NCBI GenBank assembly: GCA_039105265.1
Contig: JAPFFF010000013.1
Location: forward strand, 1,488,001-1,552,000
Direction of reading: 5' to 3'
Source of the DNA: Tritrichomonas musculus
Lineage: Eukaryota; Parabasalia; Tritrichomonadida; Tritrichomonadidae
Length of the DNA stretch: 64,000 nucleotides
The first letter of the stretch is position 1; each line of letters begins with the position of its first letter. Shown piece after piece: positions 11,593 to 22,844 of the stretch. The notes beneath the pieces were generated by a model, which was given only the letters and a program-made list of their open reading frames with translations, was not told the origin of the DNA and ran no database searches. Both the position numbers and the translations under genes were made by a program.

Positions 11593-12105
11593 ATGATTAT
11601 GAAAATTCTTGTTGTAGGCGATAGTAATGTTGGCAAGACAGCAATTATTTATCGATACACCCAAAAAAAGTTAAAAGATACATTATCAACTCCTGAAAAC
11701 GACGATACTAAAGGCACAATAATTCAAATTGAAGGACAACAAGTTAACCTTCAATTTATAGATACTGCTGGACTCGAGCGATTTAGAAATATTACCAAAG
11801 CATATTATCGCAGTTGCAATGGTGTTATGATTATATTTGATTTAACTTGTCGGGATTCATTTACATCGCTTAATTATTGGGTCGACTCACTCAAAGATGG
11901 AAGAGAACAAAAAAAATATGAAGTCATCTTAGTTGGAAACAAGTGTGAATCTAATGATCGTGAAGTTACAACAGAAGAAGCTGAAAAATTCGCGTTAGAA
12001 AATGACATACATTACTTTGAAGTTTCAGCAAATACAAACGATGAATTGGATGATGCAATATATTATCTTGCAACTCAATGTTATCATCTTTTTGCTAATA
12101 AATAA
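11593..12105 (+). CDS. Rab-like small GTPase lacking a prenylation motif
   Basis: The 170-residue product has the P-loop GDSNVGKT (9-16), DTAG (57-60, followed by L where Rabs have Q), NKCE (116-119, Glu in place of the usual Asp of NKxD) and SAN (145-147). These define a Ras-superfamily GTPase closest to Rabs (YYRSCNGVMIIFDLT). Rabs recruit effectors to membranes during vesicle traffic. The protein ends FANK with no C-terminal Cys, so it cannot be prenylated in the usual way and lacks the usual hypervariable tail. I chose the ATG at 11593, four codons before the first strand; an in-frame ATG at 11536 would add 19 hydrophobic residues and is less likely. It faces the ankyrin-BspA gene head to head. 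Confidence 0.85.
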   Translation: MIMKILVVGDSNVGKTAIIYRYTQKKLKDTLSTPENDDTKGTIIQIEGQQVNLQFIDTAGLERFRNITKAYYRSCNGVMIIFDLTCRDSFTSLNYWVDSLKDGREQKKYEVILVGNKCESNDREVTTEEAEKFALENDIHYFEVSANTNDELDDAIYYLATQCYHLFANK

Positions 12106-12249
12106 GCGGAAAAATATAAAGTTGATTTTCTTTTTTGTTTTGATTTATTAATAAAAGGTATATATCAAAACTTATGACTTTTTTTTTATTTTTTTTTATT
12201 TTGCAAGATATATTATAGATTATTTATCATTTATTTAAAATAAATGTCT

Positions 12250-12321
12250 TCCGGCGTCGTTCATCGGTTAGGATACATGGTTCTCATCCATGGGAGCGGG
12301 GTTCGACTCCCCGCGCCGGAG
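12250..12321 (+). tRNA. tRNA-Glu (CTC)
   Basis: A complete 72-nt cloverleaf: acceptor TCCGGCG paired with CGCCGGA, D arm with GGTTAGGAT, anticodon stem CATGG/CCATG around loop TTCTCAT (anticodon CTC), T arm CGGGG-TTCGACT-CCCCG, discriminator G. There is no intron and no encoded CCA. The A and B boxes are intact, so Pol III transcription is expected. Confidence 0.96.
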
Positions 12322-12323
12322 AG

Positions 12324-12329
12324 TTTTTT
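12324..12329 (+). terminator. Pol III T-run terminator of tRNA-Glu
   Basis: TTTTTT starts two bases after the tRNA end, the normal Pol III stop signal. Confidence 0.8.
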
Positions 12330-12994
12330 CCTATCTTTTTTTATCATTTTTAAATATTATTTTGGAATGGTAATATCATATTTTATAAGAGATAACAATA
12401 ATATTTTATTTGAATTTATGCAATGGGAAAAAAGATATGACAAATTATTAATCTTTTATGTTAATTTTGTTTATCGACCCAAATCAAGGCGGAAAAAAAG
12501 GTTTTTTATATACCAATTTCTCATTAACAATGTTTTCTTCTCGGTTAATACTATTAGTAAAAATATATGATATTTTAGAAGGAAATAAAGGTAAAATTAT
12601 TTGTACAGCTAATAAAATCAAAATGAAAATGGGGTATCTTTTATTTTCAAACCCGAAAATTTAACTTGTCTAATTGATTATATGAATTGTTTGATGCATG
12701 TGTATCTATTCCTTGATGACCTTGTTCTGTTTTTGATGATGAGTTATAAACTTTTAAATTTTTTTCTTTGTTATAACTTATATTTCATTTTTTAGATTAA
12801 TAATTTCTGAAATACGAAAAAAAACTATAATAGTTTAAAGTTATTAAAAGTAAAATTTTTGATCTGGAAAATTATTTGGAGCAAATTTTCCATAATTTAA
12901 TTTAAAATAAGCAGGGATAACCAGTTTTTTGCATTAGGATAATAACCACATCACATTTCTCTTTTTAAGCCACTTTTATAAATTTGAAAACCAA
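12330..12994. other. Intergenic between tRNA and HECT fragment
   Basis: Short open frames occur (for example 12458-12664) but none shows a recognisable domain. The missing N-terminal half of the HECT domain is not visible here. Confidence 0.45.
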
Positions 12995-13513
12995 TTGATA
13001 TACAATGTTAAAAAATACGTTAGTTTATACACAAATTATCATCTGAAGAAGTCTATTTCTCAACAAATAACTGCTTTTTGTGACGGTTTTAATTCAATAA
13101 TTCTTAATGAAGATATCAGGTGGTTCTTGCCAGATGAACTTGAATTGCTCATCTGTGGAATTACTGAAATTGACATCAAAGATCTTCAGAGAAACATTGA
13201 ATACGAATATCCGTATTCAGCAGACAATCCAGTGATTAAAATGTTCTTCAATGTGATTTCAAGATGGACGAATGAAGACTTGGCAAAACTTCTTCGTTTT
13301 GAGACAGGATGCTCGCAGGTTCCTGTCAATGGTTTCTGTGAATATAAGAAGAGAAATAAGCCAATAACTATCGCTGCTGGCGGTGACAAAAATCATCTTT
13401 GCGTTGCACATACTTGTTTCAATATACTTGATTTGCCAGAATATGAAAATGAAGAAGAATTGAATAAAAAATTGAAAATGTCAATTCAAGAGTCTCAATT
13501 TGGAATAAAATAA
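12995..13513 (+). pseudogene. HECT E3 ubiquitin ligase, C-terminal fragment
   Basis: About 170 residues match the second half of a HECT domain: YVSLYTNYHLKKSI, the helix ending AFCDGF, LELLICGITEIDIKDL, RFETGCSQVP and the catalytic loop AHTCFN with the active-site Cys encoded at 13415-13417. HECT domains are about 350 residues and carry the E2-binding N-lobe first; that lobe, any substrate-binding region and a start ATG at a sensible place are all absent. I therefore call it a truncated gene copy. The last residues (ESQFGIK) are in line with a normal HECT end, so only the 5' part is lost. Confidence 0.8.
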
Positions 13514-13739
13514 TTCCAAATTTTTTCATCCCAAATAATATGACTTGATATCTTATCCAACAGTACATTCAACTCTTATTAAGCAAATCAAATAAATATA
13601 AAAATCTCTGTCAATAAAAAAAATTTTTTTGATAAAAATCTCTGTAATCGATTCTTATTATTTAACTCATTACTTTAAAAAGCTTTTTATTCATACTTGT
13701 AATAATATTAAAAAGATAAAGATAATATTAAAAAAATGT

Positions 13740-15575
13740 TTATTCAGGTTTTTTGACACGAACTGCTGTGCCAACTCCCATCAAAGGCTTGCTTACATTT
13801 ACGTTGAGTGGAGCAGGACAAGTTATCTCTGCCAGAGGGCATCCCTTGAACATGTTGATTCCAAAAATCGTATTTGGCGAGAGAAAAGACGCCTTCGAGA
13901 GGGACGAGCAGTCGCTGAATGCGTGATTTCCGATCGATCCGACCGTTGCAGGAATTGAGAGCTCTTTCAAAGCTGCACAACCGCTGAATGCGTAATTACC
14001 AATTGACAACAAAGACGGCGGCAAGACCAACTCATCGAGTGAGGAGCAGCTCATGAAAGATTCCTTACCAATTTTTTTGACAGAGCTAGAAATCGCCACT
14101 TTTTTCAATGAAGAACAATCGCTGAAGGCGCCGTCGTCAATCGACTTGACTGACTCAGGAATTTCGATTTCCTTCAAAGACGAACATTTACGAAACGTCG
14201 AAGATTGAATCAAAGGCAGAGAAGAAGGAAGAACAAAATTCTCAAGCAATGAACATTGTCTAAAGCAACTTTTTCCGATGAAATTAACGGTCGAAGGAAT
14301 CTCAATTTTTGACAAAGATGAACATTCACTGAAGGCGCTTTCGCCGATAGAAATGAGAGACGACTGGATGATAACTTCAGATAAAGAAGAACATTGATTG
14401 AATGCGAAAGCATCAATTTTCGTAACAGAAGAAGGAATTGTCACTTTTTGCAACGATGAACATCTGGCAAACGTTGATGACTCAATTGTGTTGATATTGG
14501 CAAAAAGTGACAATTCTGACAAAGATTGGCAGTCCATGAACGATTGTTTGCCAAGTGATGTGATCGATTCAAAAAGTTCAACTTTTTGCAACTTTGAGCA
14601 AGATGAAAATGCTGATGGACCTATCGTCGTAACCGTTTTCGGAATGGTCAATTCGGCCAATTCTTTGCACGATGAAAAAGCACAAAAACCGATCGTTGCG
14701 ACACCTTCAGGAATGACAATTTTTGACAGCGATATGCAGCCGTTGAAGGCTGATTCAGGAATGATCGTCACGCCGTTTGGAATTATAACTTCAGTGAGAG
14801 AAAAGCAGCTTTTGAAGGAGGAGCCACCAAGTGATGTGACTGATTCTGGAATTGAAATTTCTTTCAATGTGTAACACCTTGAAAAAGTGGATTTTTCAAT
14901 GGACGTAATTGAGGAGGGAACGTTTACTTGTTCAAGAAACTCACAGTCACTAAAACATGACTCACCAATAAAAGTGACAGTGTTTGGTATGTCTAACTTT
15001 TTCAATGCTCTACATCCATTGAATGCGAATATGTCAATTTTTGTAACCGTCGGAGGAATCGTTATGTCAATGAGAGAGATGCATTCTCTGAATGTTGCTT
15101 CTTCAATATTTGTGAGCGTTGAGGGAAGTGTCACTTTTTCTAGTGAGGTGCAGCCTTCAAAAGCTCCTGCATGGATTTTGGTGATTTTTGAATCAATGAT
15201 AACTTCGTTGATTAGCCGGTTGTTCTTGAAATGATCGTCTATCTCTTGGCGGAGTCTGATTAAGATAACAATTTTGAGCTTAGGTAAGGTTTTATCTTTC
15301 ATTTTTGATAATATTTCGTAAATTTGATTATATATCTTCGATGCATAATCAATCTCAATTGAAACATCATCAAAGAAGTCAAGTATTCGATAGAAATCAG
15401 GTGTTTCTAGGTCATTATCGCAATATAAAAGGTTGGTTTGATCAAATTTAATATAGATTTTTTTGGATTCCGAATTTTGTTGTTCACATGAATTCTTGAA
15501 GAATTCTTGGGTAGATGCTGAAAGAATATCAAAACCTTTGACTTGATTTAATTCAGTAATGTTAGGAGTCGTCAT
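13740..15575 (-). CDS. BspA-like leucine-rich repeat protein, intact
   Basis: A single 611-codon frame. Residues 1-130 form a non-LRR domain (with KLKIVILIRLRQEIDDHF) that also occurs inside the broken locus at 3850-3260. From about 135 to 590 it carries some 19-20 TpLRR repeats of 23 residues with the core I-P-S-S-V-x-x-I-G-x-x-A-F-x-x-C-x-S-L. The tail ends VRVKKPE. BspA-type LRRs bind host or matrix proteins in bacteria and form one of the largest trichomonad families, some on the cell surface. This copy shows no signal peptide, membrane helix or GPI-like tail, so an internal location is as likely. An initiator lies 9 bases upstream of the ATG, and the stop overlaps TAAA. Confidence 0.9.
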   Translation of the reverse strand: MTTPNITELNQVKGFDILSASTQEFFKNSCEQQNSESKKIYIKFDQTNLLYCDNDLETPDFYRILDFFDDVSIEIDYASKIYNQIYEILSKMKDKTLPKLKIVILIRLRQEIDDHFKNNRLINEVIIDSKITKIHAGAFEGCTSLEKVTLPSTLTNIEEATFRECISLIDITIPPTVTKIDIFAFNGCRALKKLDIPNTVTFIGESCFSDCEFLEQVNVPSSITSIEKSTFSRCYTLKEISIPESVTSLGGSSFKSCFSLTEVIIPNGVTIIPESAFNGCISLSKIVIPEGVATIGFCAFSSCKELAELTIPKTVTTIGPSAFSSCSKLQKVELFESITSLGKQSFMDCQSLSELSLFANINTIESSTFARCSSLQKVTIPSSVTKIDAFAFNQCSSLSEVIIQSSLISIGESAFSECSSLSKIEIPSTVNFIGKSCFRQCSLLENFVLPSSLPLIQSSTFRKCSSLKEIEIPESVKSIDDGAFSDCSSLKKVAISSSVKKIGKESFMSCSSLDELVLPPSLLSIGNYAFSGCAALKELSIPATVGSIGNHAFSDCSSLSKASFLSPNTIFGINMFKGCPLAEITCPAPLNVNVSKPLMGVGTAVRVKKPE

Positions 15576-15583
15576 TAAAAAAT

Positions 15584-15589
15584 TAATGA
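15584..15589 (-). promoter_or_regulatory. Initiator (Inr) of the BspA gene
   Basis: TCATTA on the minus strand ahead of the ATG at 15575, matching TCAYW and the short-leader rule. Confidence 0.5.
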
Positions 15590-15756
15590 GTATGAATGAA
15601 TTTCATTTCACATGTCTGTTTACATAAAAATTTTAAAATGCGAATATTGATTTTTTATTATGAATTGTATAATAAGGCATAATTGATGCAATCCCAACTG
15701 CTGATCAAAGCCCATAAATAAGTTTTACCAACAAACCACTCTATCAATAGAGTCAA

Positions 15757-16032
15757 ACAAAGACTTCATTTAAAGATCTTCACTACAAGCTTACAGGAAA
15801 GTAAAGTTTTCTTTTTGGAAACCTTCTATCAACTTATACAGAACCTGGTTGAACGTGATGAAAATCATTTTTTCTTTCTTGCTTTCATTCATATGATTGG
15901 ATTACGAAAGAAAAATATTTGACTTTAGCTAAACACTTCAATTGTTCTGAACAAATATTGGCTAACTGCATGTTTATAGCTACTAATGGTATTTTTTACT
16001 TTGTTGAGTTTCTAAATGCAACGAACAAGTAA
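15757..16032 (+). pseudogene. Unrecognised coding relic
   Basis: Codon-like sequence in two frames: first a stretch with VFFLETFYQLIQNLVERDEN and AFIHMIGLRKKNI, then LAKHFNCSEQILANCMFIAT to a stop at 16032. The two pieces follow each other with one frame change, which suggests the end of a decayed gene. I do not recognise the family. It ends 26 bases before the left arm of the mariner-type element. Confidence 0.4.
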
Positions 16033-16585
16033 AATTTGGGGAAAAAGTGGCCGTCTTTAAGAAAGAGTGGGCGTCACTTAACTTTTTAATTCAATTTTTG
16101 TTTAGTATTCTCAATTTTTTCATTAAAGTTCAGAAAAAGGTATGGAAACTCTTTTTCAAATCTATTTTGTTTTATGCAAAAAAAGCTTGAATATTAATCA
16201 TTTTTAATTATAAATTGATCCATCTTCATGTATATAATATTTGCAACACAAATATAAAATAAAAAAATATAATTTTAATTTTATTTTTCAGTAATAAAAT
16301 GTTTTTTTTAGAAAAAATCAATTTGAAAAAGAACGAGTCGACAAAAGTTTTTAGTTTGTTTATATGTTCTTCATTTTTTTATTTATTAGAAAATAAAATA
16401 AAAAAAAGGCCATGTTTTTCGATAGGATTTCGAGATCTTATATGATGTTATCTATTTTTTGTATACTTCATATCACAGATGATAAGAAATTTATTTTTGA
16501 CCATAGTAGGCGAATTTTTTTTTCACCAAATAGGTTAATTTATTAAAAAAAATTTATATATAAACATAAATTCTTTCACAATTTC

Positions 16586-16852
16586 TTTCCCTAAATCTCA
16601 AACAAGCTCTCCGATTTTACAAACTAACAGTGATTTACATAACAATTCTCTTTTAAATTCCAACACATTTTATTTTTCTTATAATCAAATGATTTATTTT
16701 TATTATTCATAGATTTTTCTAAATTTTTGATAAATATTAAAATAAATATTGTTATTACAATTAGATATGTTTATTAATTTATTTGAATTTATGAATGATT
16801 CTTCACTATATTTTTTATGCAAAATCGGAGTGCTCGTTTGAGATTTAGGGAA
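16586..16852. repeat. 33-bp inverted repeat inside the mariner-type element
   Basis: TTTCCCTAAATCTCAAAC begins the left arm (16586-16618) and recurs inverted at 16820-16852 with two mismatches. The right arm lies within the 144-codon ORF. Confidence 0.65.
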
Positions 16853-17137
16853 AGATATTATGAAACAATTATTTCTATTTGGTTTAGTTATCCATGATTT
16901 GTTAAAATCTTCTAGAGATTTGCTTTGCGAATCGCTTTTATTTGGTAAAATTTGGGAACTTTGTTGTGTGTTGTCCAGCAAATAATTTTCTAACAAATCT
17001 AAATGATTTTTTAATCTCTTAAAGATTCTATTTTGTTCATCATTTTTGAATGGAAAAGATGGTTTAAAAGAACTGGGAATTGAATTTGAAATATCAATGT
17101 GAGGAAAAATATGAAACAATTTCTCAAAGAAACTCAT
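16703..17137 (-). CDS. Hypothetical protein inside the TA-flanked element
   Basis: A 144-codon frame with ATG at 17137. It contains a probable helix (RIFKRLKNHLDLLENYLL, about residues 38-57) and an Asn/Ser-rich remainder. It is not transposase-like: no DDE block or helix-turn-helix can be seen. It might be a small host gene carried by the element, or chance. Confidence 0.3.
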   Translation of the reverse strand: MSFFEKLFHIFPHIDISNSIPSSFKPSFPFKNDEQNRIFKRLKNHLDLLENYLLDNTQQSSQILPNKSDSQSKSLEDFNKSWITKPNRNNCFIISFPKSQTSTPILHKKYSEESFINSNKLINISNCNNNIYFNIYQKFRKIYE

Positions 17138-17640
17138 CTAACTTTTGGAAAAAATAAATTCACCTTTTAGGTCAAATTGGTTCATAACACTTGTGATATG
17201 AAATATCAATCCAACGAATTACGCGTTATTTCGGTACAAAATATAATATATTTATATAATTATATTTGAAAAAGTAATAATGAAATAAAAATAATAATAT
17301 TTTTTTTTGAATTAAAATAGCCAGATTTGGATTCAATTTTTTGGAAAAAAATAATCTATCTTTATCTTAAATTCCTCTCGAAAAATATGCCTTTTTTATA
17401 TTTTATTTATCATTAATACTAACATTAATACTATCATTAAAAAATTATATTTTGAAATAAAAATGATCTGTCGAGAGGATGTAAGTTTCCATACCTTTGT
17501 TCAGAATATTTTTCTAATAAAAATATAATAACGAGATTTTATACCCAAAAAAAGCTTTGAAAATTTTATATCTTTTTCAATTATTTATTTTAAAATAGAA
17601 GGAAAAAGTTATGTGACGCCCACTTTTTCATACTACTTTA

Positions 17641-18887
17641 TCTACCCGACACCAGCTCCATAAGTGGGATGCAACTTTAATAAGGACGGAAATTGGAAAC
17701 TTATTGAAGACTCTTTGAAGAACTCAAATTTGGCCCAAGGATTAAAAAACGTGCTGCCAATGATCTCTGGCCTGATGGACGATGAAGGTGAGGATAATGA
17801 AGATTCTGTTGGTCATCGAAGGTGGTTTTTGTATCCTTATTTGACCAAGATTGGAATTGGTTTTAATCCACTTTCAAAACACGCAATGAGTGGCTACAGT
17901 GTTCAATATCCACCCTCTGGAGTTTTCAATGTAATCAACGAAAATTACAACCGTAATGAATATACTTTTGTGAACTTCACTGCATGGCCGCCAGCAGGTC
18001 CTTTTCCACTTGAAAGGCTGCCTACATCATGGTCAATCTATTACAAGGAGTTCCTGAAGGAAGGCGTCACACTTGATAACATTGTGATCAAACTAACGAG
18101 AGACGACGGAATCAATTTGGAATATTCAAAGGCAAACTTGGCAACAAACAATTTCGGGATGAAAGGAACGTTAGTTTTCAAGCTGACCGATAATGCATTG
18201 AAATATATCAAGGCTGGACGAAATGTCCATGTTCAGATCTACTTTTTAAAGGATTCAATACGTGATTGCCTTGATTATACAATCTCTTTCTTCGATGATA
18301 ACGCTGAAGATGTTTTGTGCTCTTATAACACAGATGCGAGCAAATGCCCAGATAATGTTAATGATGACAAAAAATATGGAAATGGAAAATATTCAAACTA
18401 CAAGCCTTCTCAAGTTAAACGAGTAATTATCAATGTTGTTGAAGACATCGTACTTACAGAAGAATTAACGATAGATTTTGCTTCATCAGTCATTATTAAA
18501 GGCAACAAAATTGAGGGAAAAATAACAATTGGTTCTGATACTGATCTCGATATTGAAAATCCTAGTGCAACTGACTTTACAATTAAAGTTAATCCTTCTT
18601 TCAAATGTGGTATTTTAAGAACACCTGGAGAATGCAAAATTATTTAAGACTCAGATCCCAGAAGAACCAACAATAAAGACAAGAGTTCGTTCTTTGCTTT
18701 ATTTCGGAACTTACGTGAACATTGAAACGCCAAAGATACAATTCAGCATTCTGAAGGATTTATTAGAGTTGAGGTTAAACGATGCCCTAAATTCAATATT
18801 CCTGGAATAAGATATGAGGGTTGTGATCATATGACTTTTCCATCTTGTGGCTGCCAATGGAATTATCAAACATGCCAGAAAATGTAA
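17641..18887 (+). pseudogene. CAP-domain (SCP/PR-1 type) protein, 5'-truncated and broken
   Basis: The main frame (to a stop at 18645-18647) holds the second half of a CAP domain: the signature VGHRRWFLYPYLTKIGIGF near codons 51-69, then WPPAGPFPLERLPTSWSI, as in SCP-like extracellular proteins of protists and clostridia. After it come about 180 residues with an Ig-like or beta-rich look. No signal peptide or first CAP half exists, and there is no ATG at a useful place. Beyond 18647 coding character continues to 18887 in shifted frames, ending with a Cys-rich piece (CPKFNIPGIRYEGC, CGCQWNYQTC). CAP proteins are secreted, some with roles in host interaction. This copy begins just after the mariner-type element, which may have cut off its 5' end. 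Confidence 0.7.
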
Positions 18888-19457
18888 AATTTGGTTATTT
18901 TGCTATTAAATTAAATTGTATACATGAAACTACCTCGTTGAACCTGGTGCCAATCCCTGACTATTATTCATAATTAATACTAAAAATGATTAAAAAATAA
19001 ATTTTATGTAATTGATTGTGGTTGAAGAGAAATTATATCTTTAAATTGGTAGCTGCTTTTTTTTTGAATGATTCCTTTAAAAAGGTTTTCAACTCCAAAA
19101 GAAAGATGGAGAACCTTTATGACAAATATATTTAGTCAATGGAATTTGAATATTTTTAGTCCTCTTTTGGGTCAGGTAATGAATGATTCCTGAATATTGG
19201 AAATATCAAGCAAAAATCATAAAAATCAAAGAAATATAATGGTATATAGACAAAAAATCCATGTGTTTCTTCTAATTGCAAAATTGTTAGGTAATAATTA
19301 AAATTTCTGAATCTTTATTTTGGTACCAAGAGAAAAAAAAAGCACAGTTAAATTCTATTGTTGGCGAAATCATATGAAAATGTATACAAACTGAATTAAT
19401 CTTTGATCATTTAATGAAAAATCAAAAATTTAATAAAAATTTAATGAAGCTTAAATT

Positions 19458-19640
19458 CAACCATCAATTTATGAAACAAATTCATTTTTAATTAAAAATC
19501 AATTTTCTTTTGCTTCAAATAACCAAAAAAATGTGGTCTTTCATTAGTTGAATATGCTGCATTTTTTGGCTCAATTCAAATATTTAACCACTTACGACTT
19601 GAAGATGTTGAATTAATATTTTTAAAATTCTGTAAAATAT
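19458..19640 (+). pseudogene. DUF3447 ankyrin gene fragment
   Basis: Reads SIYETNSFLIKNQ then, after a frame change, LVEYAAFFGSIQIFNHLRL. Both strings are landmarks of the DUF3447 domain seen in the full genes at 23165 and 34564. Nothing else of the gene is preserved here. Confidence 0.65.
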
Positions 19641-20607
19641 TATAATTTTTTGGAAATGTATTTTTTTTAATGCATATTATTAAACATGATCAATATCCAG
19701 TATAATTTTAAACATTCCGTACAAAAAGATATTTGAAATGGGTGGGACACTCTTTTTTTGACCTCAAAAAGTTTCAAAATCTCTTCGAATTTTAGGTTTT
19801 ATTTGGTGATTTTAATAAATTTTCTTACCCATTTAATAATCTTTAAATTGGTCATTGAAACCAATCAAAAAACTTAATATTCATCGAGTTTTTTTTGACT
19901 TCACATACTAATAGATCTCTCTTCGTAAGAGATATCCTTCAAAACTACTAATACTATTTGATTTTATACATATGCATTATACATTATAAAACATAAATAT
20001 TTATAATTACTTTGTAGTTAGTCCAAAAAAGTTAATATAATAATTATTTTTAAGTTTTTTCGATACATGATCTTTTCTAACTTTTTATTTTGTAATATTC
20101 GATTTCTTCTTTTAATGCTCAATAAAATGATATATTTTGTTTGAACATAACTTCAAAGATAAAGTTTAGTTTGAAAAATGAATTCAAAAAGTTGAATTAA
20201 TAAACGGAATGATTCAATTTTCAGCGGTTAGAAAATTAATTTTAAACGATCAAACTCAATATTTTTGCTTTAAAATATATTATAAGAATAGGGAATATTA
20301 TTTAAAATGAGGTTCCGCCATTTATAAAATCAAAAAATTCAAAATGACCATTTTTTACCCAAATTATTTTTTATGGAAAATAAAATGCGATTATCTAATT
20401 CACCTTTGATGATTTTGATTTTTTAAATAGTAAATTATATGTAGCTATTAAAAATCTATCTAAATATAAAATAACTGGAAAAAGTCTTGGATGGCTTACA
20501 CATTATTTGAATAATGAACATTTTTTTTTTTTTTTTTTCTCAATTTTAAAAATGTTTTTATAACAAAACATTAATTTATATTTTTTTAAAACTATTTTTT
20601 TAACGAA

Positions 20608-20780
20608 ACAAGGTGCTCCAGATAAACTTCCACAAGGGAAACTTGATCTCTTCCTTTATCTCCTACTTCATATGAATCAATTTAGCAAATGCAGATTAAT
20701 TTTTATAAAAAACAGAGGTTCGAGAACTAAAAAATTTTTTAAAAAACGATCAACTTTAATTTTTAAACTTTTGTAATATC
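20608..20780 (+). pseudogene. Coding-like relic, family unknown
   Basis: A frame reading GAPDKLPQGKLDLFLYLLL continues into a basic stretch and stops near 20778. Its composition is more protein-like than its surroundings. No start and no recognised domain. Confidence 0.3.
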
Positions 20781-22216
20781 TTGGAAAATAGTAAGTATAA
20801 TTTATTTTTTGCAAAATAAATAAGCATTATATTCTAATATAATAATAAAAATATAATAATTTAATATTTATCTTCATTATAAGCAACCAAAACATATGAA
20901 TTTGTTTATAAAAAACAAATTCATATTTATCTTGATTAATAATCAGCTATTTTTAATATTATCTTTTAATATATTTATTTATTCTAATTTAACATTGAAT
21001 TAAGTATTTATAAAATATTTATATTGGATAATTTCGCAAGATATTAATACTCCTATTTTCAGTATTTCATTATTTATAAATATCTCATAATATTGTTTAT
21101 CTCTAAGGGATAACTATTTAAAATTTATTATAAATTTCAATAATTATTATGATTCTAGAATATTATTGAAAACGGCTCGCCAAGAGACATTTTAAAACTC
21201 TCCCATTCAAAATAAAGTAATTACTTTATTTTCTCTCAATTACATTCAATTTTTTTTAAAAAAATAAAAATTCAAGAAAAATGATATTTCTAATTAAGAT
21301 TTTTCTTGACAATTTCAGAAATCAATTATTTTATGGTATTGAATATAAAAATGTGTGTTTTGTGGAATTTTAAGCCATTCGGTCGAAATCTTATTATTAA
21401 CATATTTTACTCAAAATCTTTTATATTTTGAATTTGATGATATATTAATATGTATATTTATTTAAAAAATATATTTTCACAGGAAAACTAGAATTAAATA
21501 TGAAAACTACTGATAAAATTGCATTTTATGTTTTGAAAATCCCACAGAAAAAATGGCCCTATCTTTTATGCTAGAACTATTCTAAATTAATAATTATATA
21601 ATATAATGCTTATATAAGACTTTGTAAAAACTTTTTAGGAATGAATTTTAAGATATATTTAAAAAAAAATTTGACCAATTTTTTTTTGAAAATTTGATAG
21701 TTTATACAAATATTTCTATAAGTGCTAACAAAATTATTCTTATAAGCATTCAATATCGTTCAAAAATATATATATATTAAAAATGATATTTTTATTATAT
21801 TTTTCTTGGAAATGATTATAAAATTTTTTATTGTCTGGTATATTTAATAAAAGTATTTTTAATTCTAGTTTTCATGAAATTAAATATATTGAATATCATC
21901 ATCATATGTTAATCACTTTTAAATAAATGCTGAATTTGTCACATATTTATGGTATATACATAATGTTAGAATGCCTTTTTAAAAAGCTTTTTAATCAAAC
22001 TTGAAAATCACCAATATTAAATACATTTAAATTTTGGCCTCTATTATTTGAAGTAAAACTCATATAAAGAACTTATGAAAACATTCATGGTTCCCCTATT
22101 ATAAAACCGTTGATTGGAAAGAGCAAATCTCAAAATCATCATCTCTATCAGGTAGTAATATAATTTCTAGATATATAAATTTATCAGGTGACAAAACAAA
22201 GAAAAATAGAATAAAA

Positions 22217-22465
22217 ATGAAGTGTAAAAAGAAGAATAGACTAGATAATATCAAGAAACTTCATCAAATTTCAAAAATGACAGAAGAAGAATTAAATTCT
22301 TTACAAATTGAAGATGATTTTATATTTTTTATTAAAAATAATAATCCAATTGATGCTCATTTTAAGGAAGATAACATAAATGATGAAGATTTTCCAGATT
22401 ATTTGAAAAAAAATTTTATAATGGGACAGATTAATATTGAAAAATGGATCAAAAAACACAAATAA
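22217..22465 (+). CDS. Hypothetical protein or C-terminal fragment
   Basis: 82 codons from the ATG at 22217. The frame is already open from about 22079 and upstream residues (HSWFPYYKTVDWKEQI) look coding, so this may be the tail of a lost larger gene. The product is Lys-rich at the start, then acidic, and ends IEKWIKKHK. No domain recognised. Confidence 0.4.
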   Translation: MKCKKKNRLDNIKKLHQISKMTEEELNSLQIEDDFIFFIKNNNPIDAHFKEDNINDEDFPDYLKKNFIMGQINIEKWIKKHK

Positions 22466-22806
22466 TTAATTTAAATAAATTTAATATTACAATTGTCTAT
22501 AATATCAATAAAAACTTAATTCATAATAAATTGAATGGTTTACATCAATTTCATTGAATATTATAAAATACAATATTTTGTCTCCTACCGAATAAATATT
22601 TATAAAAATAATGTATAACATATGATATTAAGTGAGGAAATATATATATAGGAATCAGGCATTTTAATCATATTTCCAAGTTCTCGCACCTCTTAAAAAA
22701 CATTAAAAAAACAAAAAAAGCATGCTTTTCCATTGAGCATTTCTTTCTGGTTAATTAATATAAAAACTGTAATTTCTACAACTTTTACACATACATTTCT
22801 ACCTTC

Positions 22807-22840
22807 AGGAAGCTTTACAATTGTAATTGTAAAGCTTCCT
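22807..22840. repeat. Perfect 34-bp palindrome
   Basis: AGGAAGCTTTACAATT is followed after two bases by its exact reverse complement. It sits at the 3' edge of the minus-strand relic next to it and could act as a transcription stop or be a small-element footprint. Confidence 0.85.
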
Positions 22841-22844
22841 TTTG

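Larger units (their letters stand above)
16058..17632. mobile_element. TA-flanked mariner-type element without transposase
   Basis: Inverted arms of 30 bp lie at 16058-16087 and 17603-17632, sharing AGTGGGCGTCAC and TAACTTTTT with three mismatches overall. Each arm abuts TA, the target duplicated by Tc1/mariner elements. The 1.57 kb interior encodes no visible transposase, only the small ORF at 16703-17137. It is either a non-autonomous element or a decayed one. A partial extra motif, AGTGGCCGTC, lies just left of the left arm. Confidence 0.6.
18888..22100. other. Gene-poor A+T-rich region with relics
   Basis: About 3.2 kb with no intact gene. It holds the DUF3447 fragment at 19458-19640, a coding-like relic at 20608-20780, a poly-T run near 20520 and a 12-bp-arm hairpin near 20897-20925 (ATGAATTTGTTT and its inverse). 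Confidence 0.6.

Noticed and set aside
12244-12570. Open frame across the tRNA
   Set aside because: It reads through a complete tRNA-Glu and shows no protein family.
12458-12664. Short frame as a possible N-terminal half of the HECT protein
   Set aside because: No HECT N-lobe motif is present and the frame is not joined to the fragment.
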